This document shows positions 33,001 to 41,029 of a stretch of 47,307 bases of DNA, piece after piece. The position numbers and the translations under genes were made by a program. Origin of the DNA: Zelonia costaricensis (taxonomy: Eukaryota > Euglenozoa > Kinetoplastea > Trypanosomatida > Trypanosomatidae); NCBI GenBank assembly GCA_030849075.1, contig JASAOO010003363.1, positions 1-47,307 on the forward strand, read 5' to 3'. How positions within the stretch are numbered: position 1 is the first letter of the stretch; every line of letters starts with the position of its first letter. The notes beneath the pieces were generated by a model. That model saw only the letters and a program-made list of their open reading frames with translations. It did no database searches and was not told where the DNA came from.

Positions 33001-34901
33001 GCACCGGAAGCGGTGGTCCGTCCGCTGGCCGCAGAGGCCGCGACGGCGACGGCGGGGACGACGACGACGGCGTCCACACGCAACGTGACCGGGTGCGTGC
33101 GGGTCGCAAGCGCACCGCGGCGGCCAAGACTGACACCCGCCAGTCGCGCAGCGGTCTGAGCGGCAGTCGCGGCGCCCGCTACGGCGGCCGCGCGGCGACG
33201 GCGGCGGCGCACCGCGGCGACAGCGACGAGGCGGACGTGCGGTCGGCGGCTTCGCTCTCGTACAGCTACACGACCAGCTCCGACATCAGCGACTACGTGC
33301 CTGGCAGCTACTACAGTCCCATCAAGTCGCTGCGGCAGGGCGGGCGTGGCGGGGCGGGCGCCGGTCGCGGCGGCGCTGCGGCGGGGCTCGCGGTGGGTCG
33401 TCCTGGGGGCGTGGGCGGGCGTGGCCGCGGTGCGCCCGGTGCCGTCGGCGTGGGCTCTGGCGGCACGTCCCCCGGCCCGCGCCTCCTCGGCGGTGCCGGC
33501 ACATCACCGCAGCGGCTCGCCCGGATGCAGCAGCAGCAAACGCCGGGGCGTGTGAGCGGGTACGGCGGTGCGGCTGCCGAGGCGGCCGCGCCTGCGGTGG
33601 CGCCGCTGGCAGCGGCTCGCATGGTGCGCCTCCCCGACGGCCGCGTTGTGCCGGTGACATCCCCGGCGGCGCAGCAGTACCAGCAGGCGCTGATGCGGCT
33701 GTCGGCTGCCTCGCAGCTGCCTCTCGGGCACCCCGTGCTCGCCGCCATGATGCGGCAGCAGTACCAGCAGCAGCAGATGCCGCGACTCGGGGGTGTCGCC
33801 AACGCTGCCCCGTACCCGACGGCGTCTGCCATGCCGTCCCCGCTGCGTCCAGATGCGCAGGCTGCATCGCCGTCGGCTGTGGGGCACCGCCCCGAGGCCG
33901 GTCAGGCGGCGGGGGGCGCCGCGCGCGTGCAGCCCGGGCTCCTCTACGGCTCACTGCTGCCCAAGGCGCGGCCCAAGACGGCGCTCGTCGTGGAGACGGA
34001 CAAGCAGGGCCGCTCCCGCAGCGTCGACCCCCACGGTGACGCAACGCATGCCGCACTGCTGGACCGCGGCAGCGTGTACCCGGTGCAATCCGCGCGGACC
34101 AGCGGCATCCGCCACTCGCGCATGGTCAGCGGCAACGACGGGGACGAGGACGGGGACGGGGCGGTGGCCGTCTTCCCAATTGCGAGCGGCCCCATCAATG
34201 GGAGCACCAGCGGTGGCGTGCAGCCGCTGGCGTGGCGGTCCGGCGGGGCGGACCGCGTCGTGGGCCGCAGCGGGCACGTGCCGGCCGCCCCGCGCGCGAA
34301 GCTCTCGTCGCACTACCGCACCGCCTCTGCACCGGCAACGCCGCAGCACCAGCAGCGGCAGCAGCAGCAGCCACAGCGCAGCCCGCAGTCGCAGCGCCCA
34401 CCACTCGTCATGGACCCGTACGCCGCCGCCCCACACCTTGGCAGTGCCTCCGCGGGAGCAGCGAGCGCGACCCAGCCGCCCCCACCGCCAGCCGCACCAT
34501 CCCTCGCACCGGCGCAGCTCTTCAAGCCGCTGAACCCCGCAGAGAGCAACCGCCGCGACTCCGCCTACTCACTGCACAGCAGCCCCGCGCACGCCTCCGC
34601 CGCCTTGACGCCGGCGCAGATGTACGACGGGGCGCTGCAGTCGCGTCGCGCCAGCACGGCGGCCACCGTCACGGTCGGCGGCAGCGGCGGCGCTCTGGGG
34701 GGGACCAGGCTTGCGACGGCGCAGCAGCGGTACAACCCCACGCTGGAGTCGCTGGACGCTGCCGCCGGGTACGGGCGGCGTCCGTCTGCGCAGCCGCAAC
34801 AGCAGCAGCAGCGGGTGCCGTACAGCGCGTCGACCCGGAGCACCACGGCGGCGCGCAGCGCCAACGCTCAGCGCTTTGGCATCTCAGCTCTCCCTGGTTG
34901 A
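30051..34901 (+). CDS. 1616-aa low-complexity protein with repeated RRxS motifs
   Basis: I do not recognise this protein. It starts at the ATG at 30051; the TTG directly before it is in frame but not a likely start. Residues ~10-60 form a helical segment (QDQEEDLVRELMQANDVDAV). A second helical segment lies near 320-385 (RIARQLQLLRNYRELAEL, then SEELARMQAEQLQALAQRE), followed by ITVNNNYYFEP. The remainder is rich in Pro, Ser, Gly, Gln and Arg, with an acidic block at about residues 550-605 (SSYEEEEDEAAV... DEEDYAGDF). Nine exact Arg-Arg-x-Ser motifs, including RRGS, RRMS, RRVS, RRQS, RRDS and RRAS, are spread between about residues 400 and 1580; these match the consensus of PKA and related basophilic kinases. 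This suggests a heavily phosphorylated scaffold. It has no transmembrane segment or enzyme motif. Confidence 0.87.
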   Translation: MFASTPSGAPAWRRHVQDQEEDLVRELMQANDVDAVLARMEGDHFRHLSPIMHKLGSYDAGATPPPQSATPAATTPRTRATPPPPPPPPHSSAPHGYTGGGHDWSPTAASPGTQQHLPALSSAASTSMHTGLDDTGVMGQASPTARPPPPPPPPPLQQHGPASSSGYGDVARDPLAAYRRPPQTRTTAAGAQPDARNADTRYQGTMDSWLRQEPDVTAEPPNRRQRVNPFAHHATPGVHVDAAMDVSAGGSLLPPPTPGSPWSPSAGRYHGGLSAPTGHGASGRDATTAAEAPGRQQPRVTTRVMSASPPRPRSAAGDLGELENASQSRIARQLQLLRNYRELAELCSSTSDPSADLFRALPSEELARMQAEQLQALAQREQSPITVNNNYYFEPHSSSTAERRGSSGHGGGVAGTGRSAGPRSRVGSGDSPGSGAHGRLSASAAAAGPGNSRSISEVLTADSHAHGGGSASQRASRPPPLLPSPRAVPLRSPQPSSGPDSPVATPPLTLRVGPLAPPSPSRSQRGRSHRSRQQQQQDAHYTPTATTEEAGSSYEEEEDEAAVGAGGGDDGGGAGDDEEDYAGDFIDNGDEDEFGYGDDDGAPFRRPPPRIIEREQHRRFPNASTGGDDGFASSLAALSQPPLAPSTLQQHQLQQQAAASPMNHQHQHSYSGDYVNSQSLTTIHDGNRESASYSAAPPAGRSGSALYIPGASRSSVAGGAAGGSDGGGRRSVSSAINVLSGEQELRANAQLSVARAGRDDRRPSQSQLHHERRMSNALGGSAAGANPSRATSPHHPQQQQQPRRSMSAGSVPPPARGGGALTDPGVSPDYLPLHDQRRPSLEHGGSRQGSPTAASRRAAAGAGGRRVSATPTPEKRPGASSGTSGATAPGTQRDRRRPGRGGGGNSDGTPPSRRRQSNAERGHGGGVDSSRSSESDGDDDDPRHRLRHRLGSGSYGSEGDTPGNPQLQTHNPYSSAQHKRRSLRTGSGGPSAGRRGRDGDGGDDDDGVHTQRDRVRAGRKRTAAAKTDTRQSRSGLSGSRGARYGGRAATAAAHRGDSDEADVRSAASLSYSYTTSSDISDYVPGSYYSPIKSLRQGGRGGAGAGRGGAAAGLAVGRPGGVGGRGRGAPGAVGVGSGGTSPGPRLLGGAGTSPQRLARMQQQQTPGRVSGYGGAAAEAAAPAVAPLAAARMVRLPDGRVVPVTSPAAQQYQQALMRLSAASQLPLGHPVLAAMMRQQYQQQQMPRLGGVANAAPYPTASAMPSPLRPDAQAASPSAVGHRPEAGQAAGGAARVQPGLLYGSLLPKARPKTALVVETDKQGRSRSVDPHGDATHAALLDRGSVYPVQSARTSGIRHSRMVSGNDGDEDGDGAVAVFPIASGPINGSTSGGVQPLAWRSGGADRVVGRSGHVPAAPRAKLSSHYRTASAPATPQHQQRQQQQPQRSPQSQRPPLVMDPYAAAPHLGSASAGAASATQPPPPPAAPSLAPAQLFKPLNPAESNRRDSAYSLHSSPAHASAALTPAQMYDGALQSRRASTAATVTVGGSGGALGGTRLATAQQRYNPTLESLDAAAGYGRRPSAQPQQQQQRVPYSASTRSTTAARSANAQRFGISALPG

Positions 34902-35225
34902 ATCGAGCCACGCGGCAACTTCCTTTGCTTTTCTTGTTACCCCTGCGTCTGTGCGCGGGCGTGTGTGTTTTGCTTGTGTTTGACTCGAGAGTGGGGCGCC
35001 TCTGCCTCTCTACGTCACCTGGGCCTGTGCTTCCGCTGGTGCCGGGTGGGGGCTGAGCGTGCCCCCCCCCTTCCACTCCTCCCCCTTCCTGTGCTAGAGC
35101 TCGCCTTTCTGATTTTATCTAGATGACAGACCTACCAGTGTGTGTATGTGTGTATGCAGGCACGTAGTTTAGACCTTTGTCATCGTACTGGCGGTTGTCA
35201 ACATCGATTCACCGCTCTCTCTCTC

Positions 35226-35256
<31 letters not shown>

Positions 35257-35263
35257 TGTGTGT
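35226..35263 (+). repeat. (TG)n tract
   Basis: A TG microsatellite with one TA interruption. Confidence 0.92.
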
Positions 35264-35749
35264 TGCCCTCCCGCTGCGTCCAACGGCTGACACACCAAGC
35301 CCCCCCCCCCACCCTCCTTCTTACCCGCCACTTCCGCCTTCGCAAGCGCTGCACGTCGCACCAGTGGAAGACCCTCTCCCTCGCCCCGGGTACTTGCAAT
35401 CACGACTACAAGCCAGCGCCACCTCACCCGCGCACCCGCGTCTCGGCCCTTGCCTCCACCGTGGGTGTGGCGAACACAGTGAGTAGGGGTTGAGTCGAAG
35501 ACTGAGGTGGGCCCATCGATCCCCGTCCGCAGCCCCCCCCCCAATCCCCCTTCCCCCCGTTCGGAGGTCGTGGGGCTGAGTCAGCACGGAACGTCCGCGC
35601 GTTCTGTGGGGGGGCACAAGTAGAAGAGAGCGTTCGTCTCTCTCTCGATGGCTGAACCCTCCGCGTGACTTGATGTCAGCGGCACCGCCACAGTACCGAC
35701 GACGTCCGACAGCGCTGCTCCAGTGGCCCCCCCCCCCTCACTCCCGTCC

Positions 35750-35810
35750 ACCACCTCTCCCCTCCCCACTTCCATTCCGTTCCTGTGCTGCCGTCTTCTT
35801 GGCATACAAG
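35750..35810 (+). promoter_or_regulatory. RFC1: probable spliced-leader acceptor for RFC1
   Basis: A long pyrimidine tract ending GTGCTGCCGTCTTCTTGGCA leads to TACAAG, with the AG at 35809-35810. It is 183 nt before the ATG at 35994. Its position makes the more upstream ATG (35673) unlikely to be in the mRNA. Confidence 0.55.
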
Positions 35811-35993
35811 GAGTGCATCACCTGCACCCGCATACACGCACAAGCACACACGCACGCACACAAGCACATACAAGTCCCTATAGAGACACTGATAGAGCAG
35901 GAGTTGACCACTGCACGAACCCCACACCGCCGCTTCGCTCATATCGCCCCGTCCCGCTCTCGTGCCCCTCATCGCGCGCGCCTTCCACTGACG

Positions 35994-38039
35994 ATGACTG
36001 CAATCGCCTCCACGTCAGTCGCAACGGGCGCGACGCCGCACGCGGCGCCGGTCAACCGCAGCGAGCTGTGGGCCGACAAGTACAAGCCCCGCTCCATCGC
36101 GGAGATGTGCTACCCGGTCTGCGCCAACAAGCTCAAGGCGTGGCTGGAGAACTTCACCCCTGTCGGCAGCCCCGGCGACGACCCGAAACGGCCGCACGGC
36201 GTCCTGCTGTCCGGGTCGCCGGGCGTGGGCAAGACGACGACGGTGTACGTGGTGGCCCGCGAGCTGGGCCGCACCGTGGTGGAGTACAACGCCAGCGACT
36301 TCCGCAGCCGCAAGTCGCTCAAAGAGAATGTGTCCGACCTCATCAGCAACCGCGCCTTCTCGGCGCACGCCACCTCCTACACGAGTGTGATCCTCCTCAT
36401 GGACGAGGTGGACGGCTGCGACATCGGCGGTGTGGGCGAGGTGATCGAGATGCTCAAGTCCACGCGCATCCCCATCCTGTGCACGTGCAACGATCGGTGG
36501 CACCCTAAACTGCGCTCGCTCTTGAACTACGTCGAGGACATGCGCTTCAGCCACCCGCCGTGCAACATCGTGGCGAACTATCTGTGCGACCGCGTGCTGG
36601 CTCGCGAGGGCATCACGCTGTCGAAGCCGCTGCTGCAGGACATCATCAAGAGCGCCGGTAGCGACATCCGCAACATGCTGAACAACCTGCAGCTCTGGTG
36701 CCTGAACCGCACCTCGCTAGAGCAGCGCCAGCTCGCCGAGTGCGCGGCGCAGTCGATCAAGGACGGGGATGCCGGGCTGTTCGACGCGGCAGAGTACTTC
36801 CTGCTGCAGGGCAGCTCGCGCGGGGAGCGGCACACCATCGCGGAGATGCAGGCCTGCTACTACAACGCCGATCTCGTCGACATGTTTGTGCAGGAGAACT
36901 ACCTCCACTACAACCCCGAGCCGGTCGACGGGCGGGACTGGATGGGGGCCGTGTCGCAGGCGTCATCCTCCATCTCGCGCGCCGACGCGGCGCAGCGGAT
37001 CATGTACTACGAGCAGAACTGGTCTGTCTCCCGCTTCCACGCCCTCGCCTCCAGCATCGCGCCGTGCGTGTACACCCGCGGCAAGTACGAGACCTTCATG
37101 ACGGGCCAGCAGAAGTTCTTCGACATGCAGCGGCCGGTGAAGTTCCCGACGTGGCTGGGGCACAACTCGTCCGCCAACAAGAACCGCCGCCTGCTGCGCT
37201 GCATCGCGATGCAGGCGTCGCACCCGACGCGCGGTGTGTCGGGCAACCAGGAGGACGTGGTGGCGGACTACGTGCCGCATGGCTGGGAGCGGCCGCTGAC
37301 GGTGCCGCTCGCCACGAAGGAGAAGGAGGGCATTGCCGAGGTGATTGCCTTCATGGACCAGTACAACCTCATGCGCGATGACTGGGACCTGGTGCAGACC
37401 CTGCCGCACTACAAGCACATGCTGACGCCCAGCTCCACAACCCCACAGGTGGTCATCACCACAGCGGTCAAGGCCGCGTTCACGCGGGAGTTCAACAAGA
37501 CCCACCGCTTCGACAGCTTTGCCAAAAGCACGCTCAAGCGCGGCGATACGGAGACGCAGGACGAGGAGGGGGACGAGCAGCAGAGCGGCAGCGGCGGTGG
37601 GTCGGCGGCGCGTGGCAAGAACGGAAAGGTGATCGCCGACGGTGTCACGGCTGTGACCATCACGGGCTCCGCGGCGGCGGCCGGGGCCGGTGGCGCGAAG
37701 AAGCGCCGTGGCAAGGCCGCGGCGGCCCTGACGGGCACGGGCACCCCCATCGCCGCAGCAGCCCGCAAGCCACGCGCGAAGAAGAGCAGCAGCGGCAGCA
37801 GCAGCACCGGCGCCGCAGCGGGGGATGAGAACGGGAAGCTCCCATGCGCTGCCGCGAAGAAGAAGAAGGCGGCCACGACGGCCCCTCGCGCGGCCGCCAA
37901 GGCGAAGGCGGCGGCACCGGCGAAGCGCAAGGGTAAGCGGGCGGCCTCGTCGGACAGCGAAATCGAAGTGTCGTCCGACTCGTCCTCGTCTGCGTCCTCC
38001 CCCTCCCCCTCCAGCACCGATGACTCGGACAGCGATTGA
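35994..38039 (+). CDS. RFC1: replication factor C large subunit, without BRCT domain
   Basis: 681 aa, the large subunit of the clamp loader that places PCNA on primed DNA. The protein opens with ELWADKYKPRSIAEMC, the typical entry to the AAA+ module. Walker A is GSPGVGKT (Lys80), and RFC box sequence EYNASDFRSRKSL follows. Walker B is LLMDEVDG (Asp137-Glu138), with the sensor-like ILCTCNDRWHPKLRSL after it. These match RFC1 rather than RFC2-5, as does the long C-terminal helical part after the collar. The tail (residues ~515-681) is Lys/Ala/Ser-rich and ends in an acidic Ser/Asp run, which suggests nuclear targeting and phosphorylation. The N-terminal region and BRCT domain of animal and yeast RFC1 are absent: the AAA+ module begins about 15 residues from the start. 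Confidence 0.95.
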   Translation: MTAIASTSVATGATPHAAPVNRSELWADKYKPRSIAEMCYPVCANKLKAWLENFTPVGSPGDDPKRPHGVLLSGSPGVGKTTTVYVVARELGRTVVEYNASDFRSRKSLKENVSDLISNRAFSAHATSYTSVILLMDEVDGCDIGGVGEVIEMLKSTRIPILCTCNDRWHPKLRSLLNYVEDMRFSHPPCNIVANYLCDRVLAREGITLSKPLLQDIIKSAGSDIRNMLNNLQLWCLNRTSLEQRQLAECAAQSIKDGDAGLFDAAEYFLLQGSSRGERHTIAEMQACYYNADLVDMFVQENYLHYNPEPVDGRDWMGAVSQASSSISRADAAQRIMYYEQNWSVSRFHALASSIAPCVYTRGKYETFMTGQQKFFDMQRPVKFPTWLGHNSSANKNRRLLRCIAMQASHPTRGVSGNQEDVVADYVPHGWERPLTVPLATKEKEGIAEVIAFMDQYNLMRDDWDLVQTLPHYKHMLTPSSTTPQVVITTAVKAAFTREFNKTHRFDSFAKSTLKRGDTETQDEEGDEQQSGSGGGSAARGKNGKVIADGVTAVTITGSAAAAGAGGAKKRRGKAAAALTGTGTPIAAAARKPRAKKSSSGSSSTGAAAGDENGKLPCAAAKKKKAATTAPRAAAKAKAAAPAKRKGKRAASSDSEIEVSSDSSSSASSPSPSSTDDSDSD

Positions 38040-38581
38040 ATGGAGGGAGGGCAAGAGGTCAGGGTGCGCGGACGTGTGTGTGTGTGTGTGTGTGTAGCGT
38101 GACGTGTCGACGGTGAAGGCGCCAAACCACAAACTCGGTCGGGACAAGAGGAGGTCGGGGGAAGCGCACCTGATGCCTCCACAGGTGCCGCACGGCGGCG
38201 TTATTGCGGGACGCCTGCCGGCTCGGTTGCCTCTCGAACCCGCCGTTGGCTCTTGACGGCATGTTGAGGCGCGTCTTGCGGAGCCGCCTGCCAATGCAGG
38301 AGTAGCGCAAGTGCTGCCATCTGCACTTCGACGTAGGGAGATCACCGCCCCCTCCCCAAAATCGCCATCCCACGTATTTGTCTTCCCTTTTTCTTGACAC
38401 CCCTCTTGTCCTTCCACGTCGCATCCCGTTCCCAACCCCACCCCGACCTCTCTGATACCCAGAAGCATCCTCGAGAGCCGCGGCAGCCCACGCGCCCCCT
38501 CTGCCTCCCCCCTCTTCTCCCCACTACCCCCCTCCCCCCCCCACACCCTCCCCACATCACCCCACCTTCACCTCCCACAGC
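38040..38581. other. intergenic region with a non-pyrimidine island
   Basis: A TG tract near 38077-38096 is followed by ~240 nt (38100-38340) of balanced base composition unlike other spacers here. CT-rich sequence with AG at 38461-38462 precedes the next ATG. The island is open on the minus strand with codon-like GC3 (see findings). Confidence 0.65.
38365..38462 (+). promoter_or_regulatory. probable spliced-leader acceptor for the 577-aa protein
   Basis: A pyrimidine tract begins at about 38380 (TTGTCTTCCCTTTTTCTTG) and continues C/T-rich to GATACCCAG, with the AG at 38461-38462. It is 119 nt before the ATG at 38582. Confidence 0.55.
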
Positions 38582-40315
38582 ATGAAGAAGCGCAGTGACA
38601 CGGTGGAGCGCTACACGGTGGCGCCCCGGCCGCACAAGCGCGGCGGCAGCGCCACCACGCGGGAGCACCACTTTCCCCTCTACTCCCACCCGATGTTCCG
38701 CGCGGCGCAGCACAACGCCGACGCCGTGCGCAACGCCGTCGCCGTGCAGTCGGAGCGCGTCGATCAGCGCGCCCTCGACACGGCGCTGGAGAACATGGTG
38801 ACGCAGATTTTAGAGCAGCAGCAGCTTCAGGGCTCGGAGCAGCCGATGCCCGGGGGCGGCGGTGGTGATGTGATGCCGTCGGAAGCGGAGCTGCTGGCGC
38901 TGCTCGCCGAGGTCACGGACTTGGCCCCCACCCGCCAGCCCACCAACACGCGCTCCACCTTCCACCCCATGGACCCCGACGCAGTCGCACCACGCGTGGG
39001 CGCGGCGGAGCCGGCACGCCTGCCACCCTCACCAACCTCACCACCGCAGCCGCGCTTCGTGCCCTCGGACGCCTTCCACGAGTCGCGCCCGCCGCGGCAT
39101 GCAACGCGCGCCGCCGATCGCGATGGCACTGGTGCCCCAAACACCGCAACAGGAGCAGCACTGCAAGCATCGGCAGCGGCGGCGTCCCTGTTGGGTGCCA
39201 CGGCTAACATCAGTGACGCCGCGCTGCAGGAGGACCTGCACGTCGTCTCCGTCGACGCGCTTCGGCACGCGGTCGTGGGCGACGACGGGTACGCGGTGCC
39301 GCCGTCGCTGGCGTCCGCCAACACGAGGGCATCCCCCCCGCCACCGCCTGCGAGGCTAGCCCCGCTCGGCTTCAGCAGTGCTATCGACCGCGGCGCGTCC
39401 AGCAAGAGCCCGGCAGCCCCCGCAGTCGTGTCCCTCTACTCTCTCCTCCCCGGGCTGGCCGCTTCGCCGGAGCACACAGCCGAGGTGGCCGGGCCGCACC
39501 TGCGCACCGCGGCCACGGCCGCGTCCGCAGCCCCCGCCGTGCGCTTCCACGAGATGGACCGCCGTCCAGTGCTGGGCGGTGGTGGGCCTGTGGCGCAGCA
39601 GGCGGTGGACGCGCAGCAGCTGCACCAGGTCTCCGCGAACGTCTTCGCCGCCATGGACGTGCTGATGGACGGCAACAGCAGCTGCCTTCGACAGCGGCGG
39701 CGCCCGCAGGCGACGAACATCGTGCCGCGGACGGGGGCCATGACACTGCAGCTCCACACCTTGCCCGGGCTGAACAGCAGCGGCTTCCGCGCGGGTGGTG
39801 GAAAGAAGGTGTCGAGCGCGGCCACGACGTCGACCTTTGCGTTTGGCATGAGCGGCGCGGGCAACAGCCTGCACCGCGCCTACGTTCCGCCGCTGCTCAA
39901 CACGCTGCCGGCGCCCCCGCCGCCGCGGACCCCGGCGGAGGCAAAGGGGCGGCGCATCCTCGAGGCGCAGCGGCGCAGGCAGCACGAGCGCGCAGCGCTG
40001 CAGCAGCCGGCGATGGCGTCCAACCCGTCCCTGTGGACCGGGCTCAACAGCAACGCCGTCCTGCCCAGCTCCGTCTCCTTCTCGGGTGTGCGCCACGGCC
40101 CTGCGGTGCTGCCGAGCAAAGCATTTGGGGCATCACAGGGCGCCACGTCCCCACTGCGTGTGAGCCGCGGCGCCAGGATGCAGGCCCGCCTCAGCGCCGC
40201 CGCGCGGGCCGAGTCGCCGAAGCGGTCGCGCTACACGCTGCGCAGCCTCGCGAATGAGGCCTTGTACACGCAAGCAGTCAGCTCCGCCGGCCGCTATCCA
40301 GCCTCGTGGATGTGA
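38582..40315 (+). CDS. 577-aa protein, unrecognised
   Basis: Function unknown. The N-terminal ~85 residues (KKRSDTVERYTVAPRPHKRG... to ENMVTQILEQQQLQ) look conserved and partly helical, with a motif HHFPLYSHPMFRAAQ. A Pro/Ala/Ser-rich middle follows. A basic helical segment lies near residues 455-475 (EAKGRRILEAQRRRQHERAA). The C-terminal 60 residues are basic and Ser/Arg-rich, ending RYPASWM. There is no membrane segment or enzyme signature. The start is the ATG at 38582, closely following the predicted acceptor. Confidence 0.85.
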   Translation: MKKRSDTVERYTVAPRPHKRGGSATTREHHFPLYSHPMFRAAQHNADAVRNAVAVQSERVDQRALDTALENMVTQILEQQQLQGSEQPMPGGGGGDVMPSEAELLALLAEVTDLAPTRQPTNTRSTFHPMDPDAVAPRVGAAEPARLPPSPTSPPQPRFVPSDAFHESRPPRHATRAADRDGTGAPNTATGAALQASAAAASLLGATANISDAALQEDLHVVSVDALRHAVVGDDGYAVPPSLASANTRASPPPPPARLAPLGFSSAIDRGASSKSPAAPAVVSLYSLLPGLAASPEHTAEVAGPHLRTAATAASAAPAVRFHEMDRRPVLGGGGPVAQQAVDAQQLHQVSANVFAAMDVLMDGNSSCLRQRRRPQATNIVPRTGAMTLQLHTLPGLNSSGFRAGGGKKVSSAATTSTFAFGMSGAGNSLHRAYVPPLLNTLPAPPPPRTPAEAKGRRILEAQRRRQHERAALQQPAMASNPSLWTGLNSNAVLPSSVSFSGVRHGPAVLPSKAFGASQGATSPLRVSRGARMQARLSAAARAESPKRSRYTLRSLANEALYTQAVSSAGRYPASWM

Positions 40316-41029
40316 CCGGCGCGGCGCAGGGAGGCGCTGTCATGTCCCAGTAGCTTCTCTCTGCGCTTCTATTTTGGCGTTTTGTGGAGATGCACGAAGT
40401 GTGGGCGTGCTGGAGTGGAGGGAGAAGGAGCGGACACGGTGCGCTGCTCCGCTGCGCTGCTGCTGCAGCCTTGGCTGATCCACGCCCTCGCAGCTCCAAG
40501 TCCCTGCACTCCCACGCACACACACACACACACACAGTCTTGATCGCCTGATCAGACTCTCTCTCTTCACCTCTGCTGTCTGCACGACTCATGAAGTCGT
40601 CCCCATGTATCCTGTGTGTTCCTCGGCTACGGACCCCACCGCTTCTCCTTGATGGATTCGACCACAACAGTGTTCAAGACGCCCCCTCCCCGCCGCCGCC
40701 GCCGCAGCCACCGTCGGCACCACGCCTAGAAGCTTAAAGGCCGTGCGCCTTCTCCCCGTGTGTGTGTGTGTATCTATGGCCTTGAAGATTGAAGCTCGCA
40801 AGCCTGCCAGCCACGTCCCAACGCACACACACGCGTTTGCCACCTCCCTTTCACTTCTTCCCTTGGTGCCTCGCACGCTCACCCGCTTCTCCCGCGCTTT
40901 CCACCGACACAGACGCCGGACTCAAAAGCCTGCAGACCAACGCACGTGTACGCACCCACAGACGGACAAGAGCCCGCACTTGAACACACACACACATACA
41001 CCACAGCCACAAATCCTCAAGACACAAGC
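40316..41029. other. intergenic region, no gene seen
   Basis: The 3' UTR-like first part includes a CA tract (40517-40536), a CCG-rich patch near 40690-40710 and a short TG tract. A pyrimidine-rich region then leads to AG at 40911-40912 and CA repeats in the leader. Confidence 0.7.
40840..40912 (+). promoter_or_regulatory. MND1: probable spliced-leader acceptor for MND1
   Basis: Pyrimidine-rich sequence starting CCACCTCCCTTTCACTTCTT runs to CCACCGACACAG, with the AG at 40911-40912. It gives a 117-nt leader before the ATG at 41030. Confidence 0.55.

Larger units (their letters stand above)
34902..35993. other. intergenic region, no gene seen
   Basis: A TG tract at 35226-35263, C runs (35301-35309, 35537-35544, 35730-35738), an acceptor-like AG at 35809-35810, and CA-rich sequence in the RFC1 leader. 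The frame upstream of the RFC1 ATG is open to an ATG at 35673 but is Pro/His low complexity. Confidence 0.7.

Noticed and set aside
31572..33212. 546-codon minus-strand frame opposite the 1616-aa protein
   Set aside because: It consists of Ala/Arg/Val low-complexity sequence from the complementary frame, and the neighbouring genes are all on the + strand.
35673..35993. Upstream in-frame ATG extending RFC1 by 107 residues
   Set aside because: The extra residues are Pro/His/Thr low complexity from pyrimidine tract and CA repeats, and the likely acceptor at 35810 lies downstream of that ATG.
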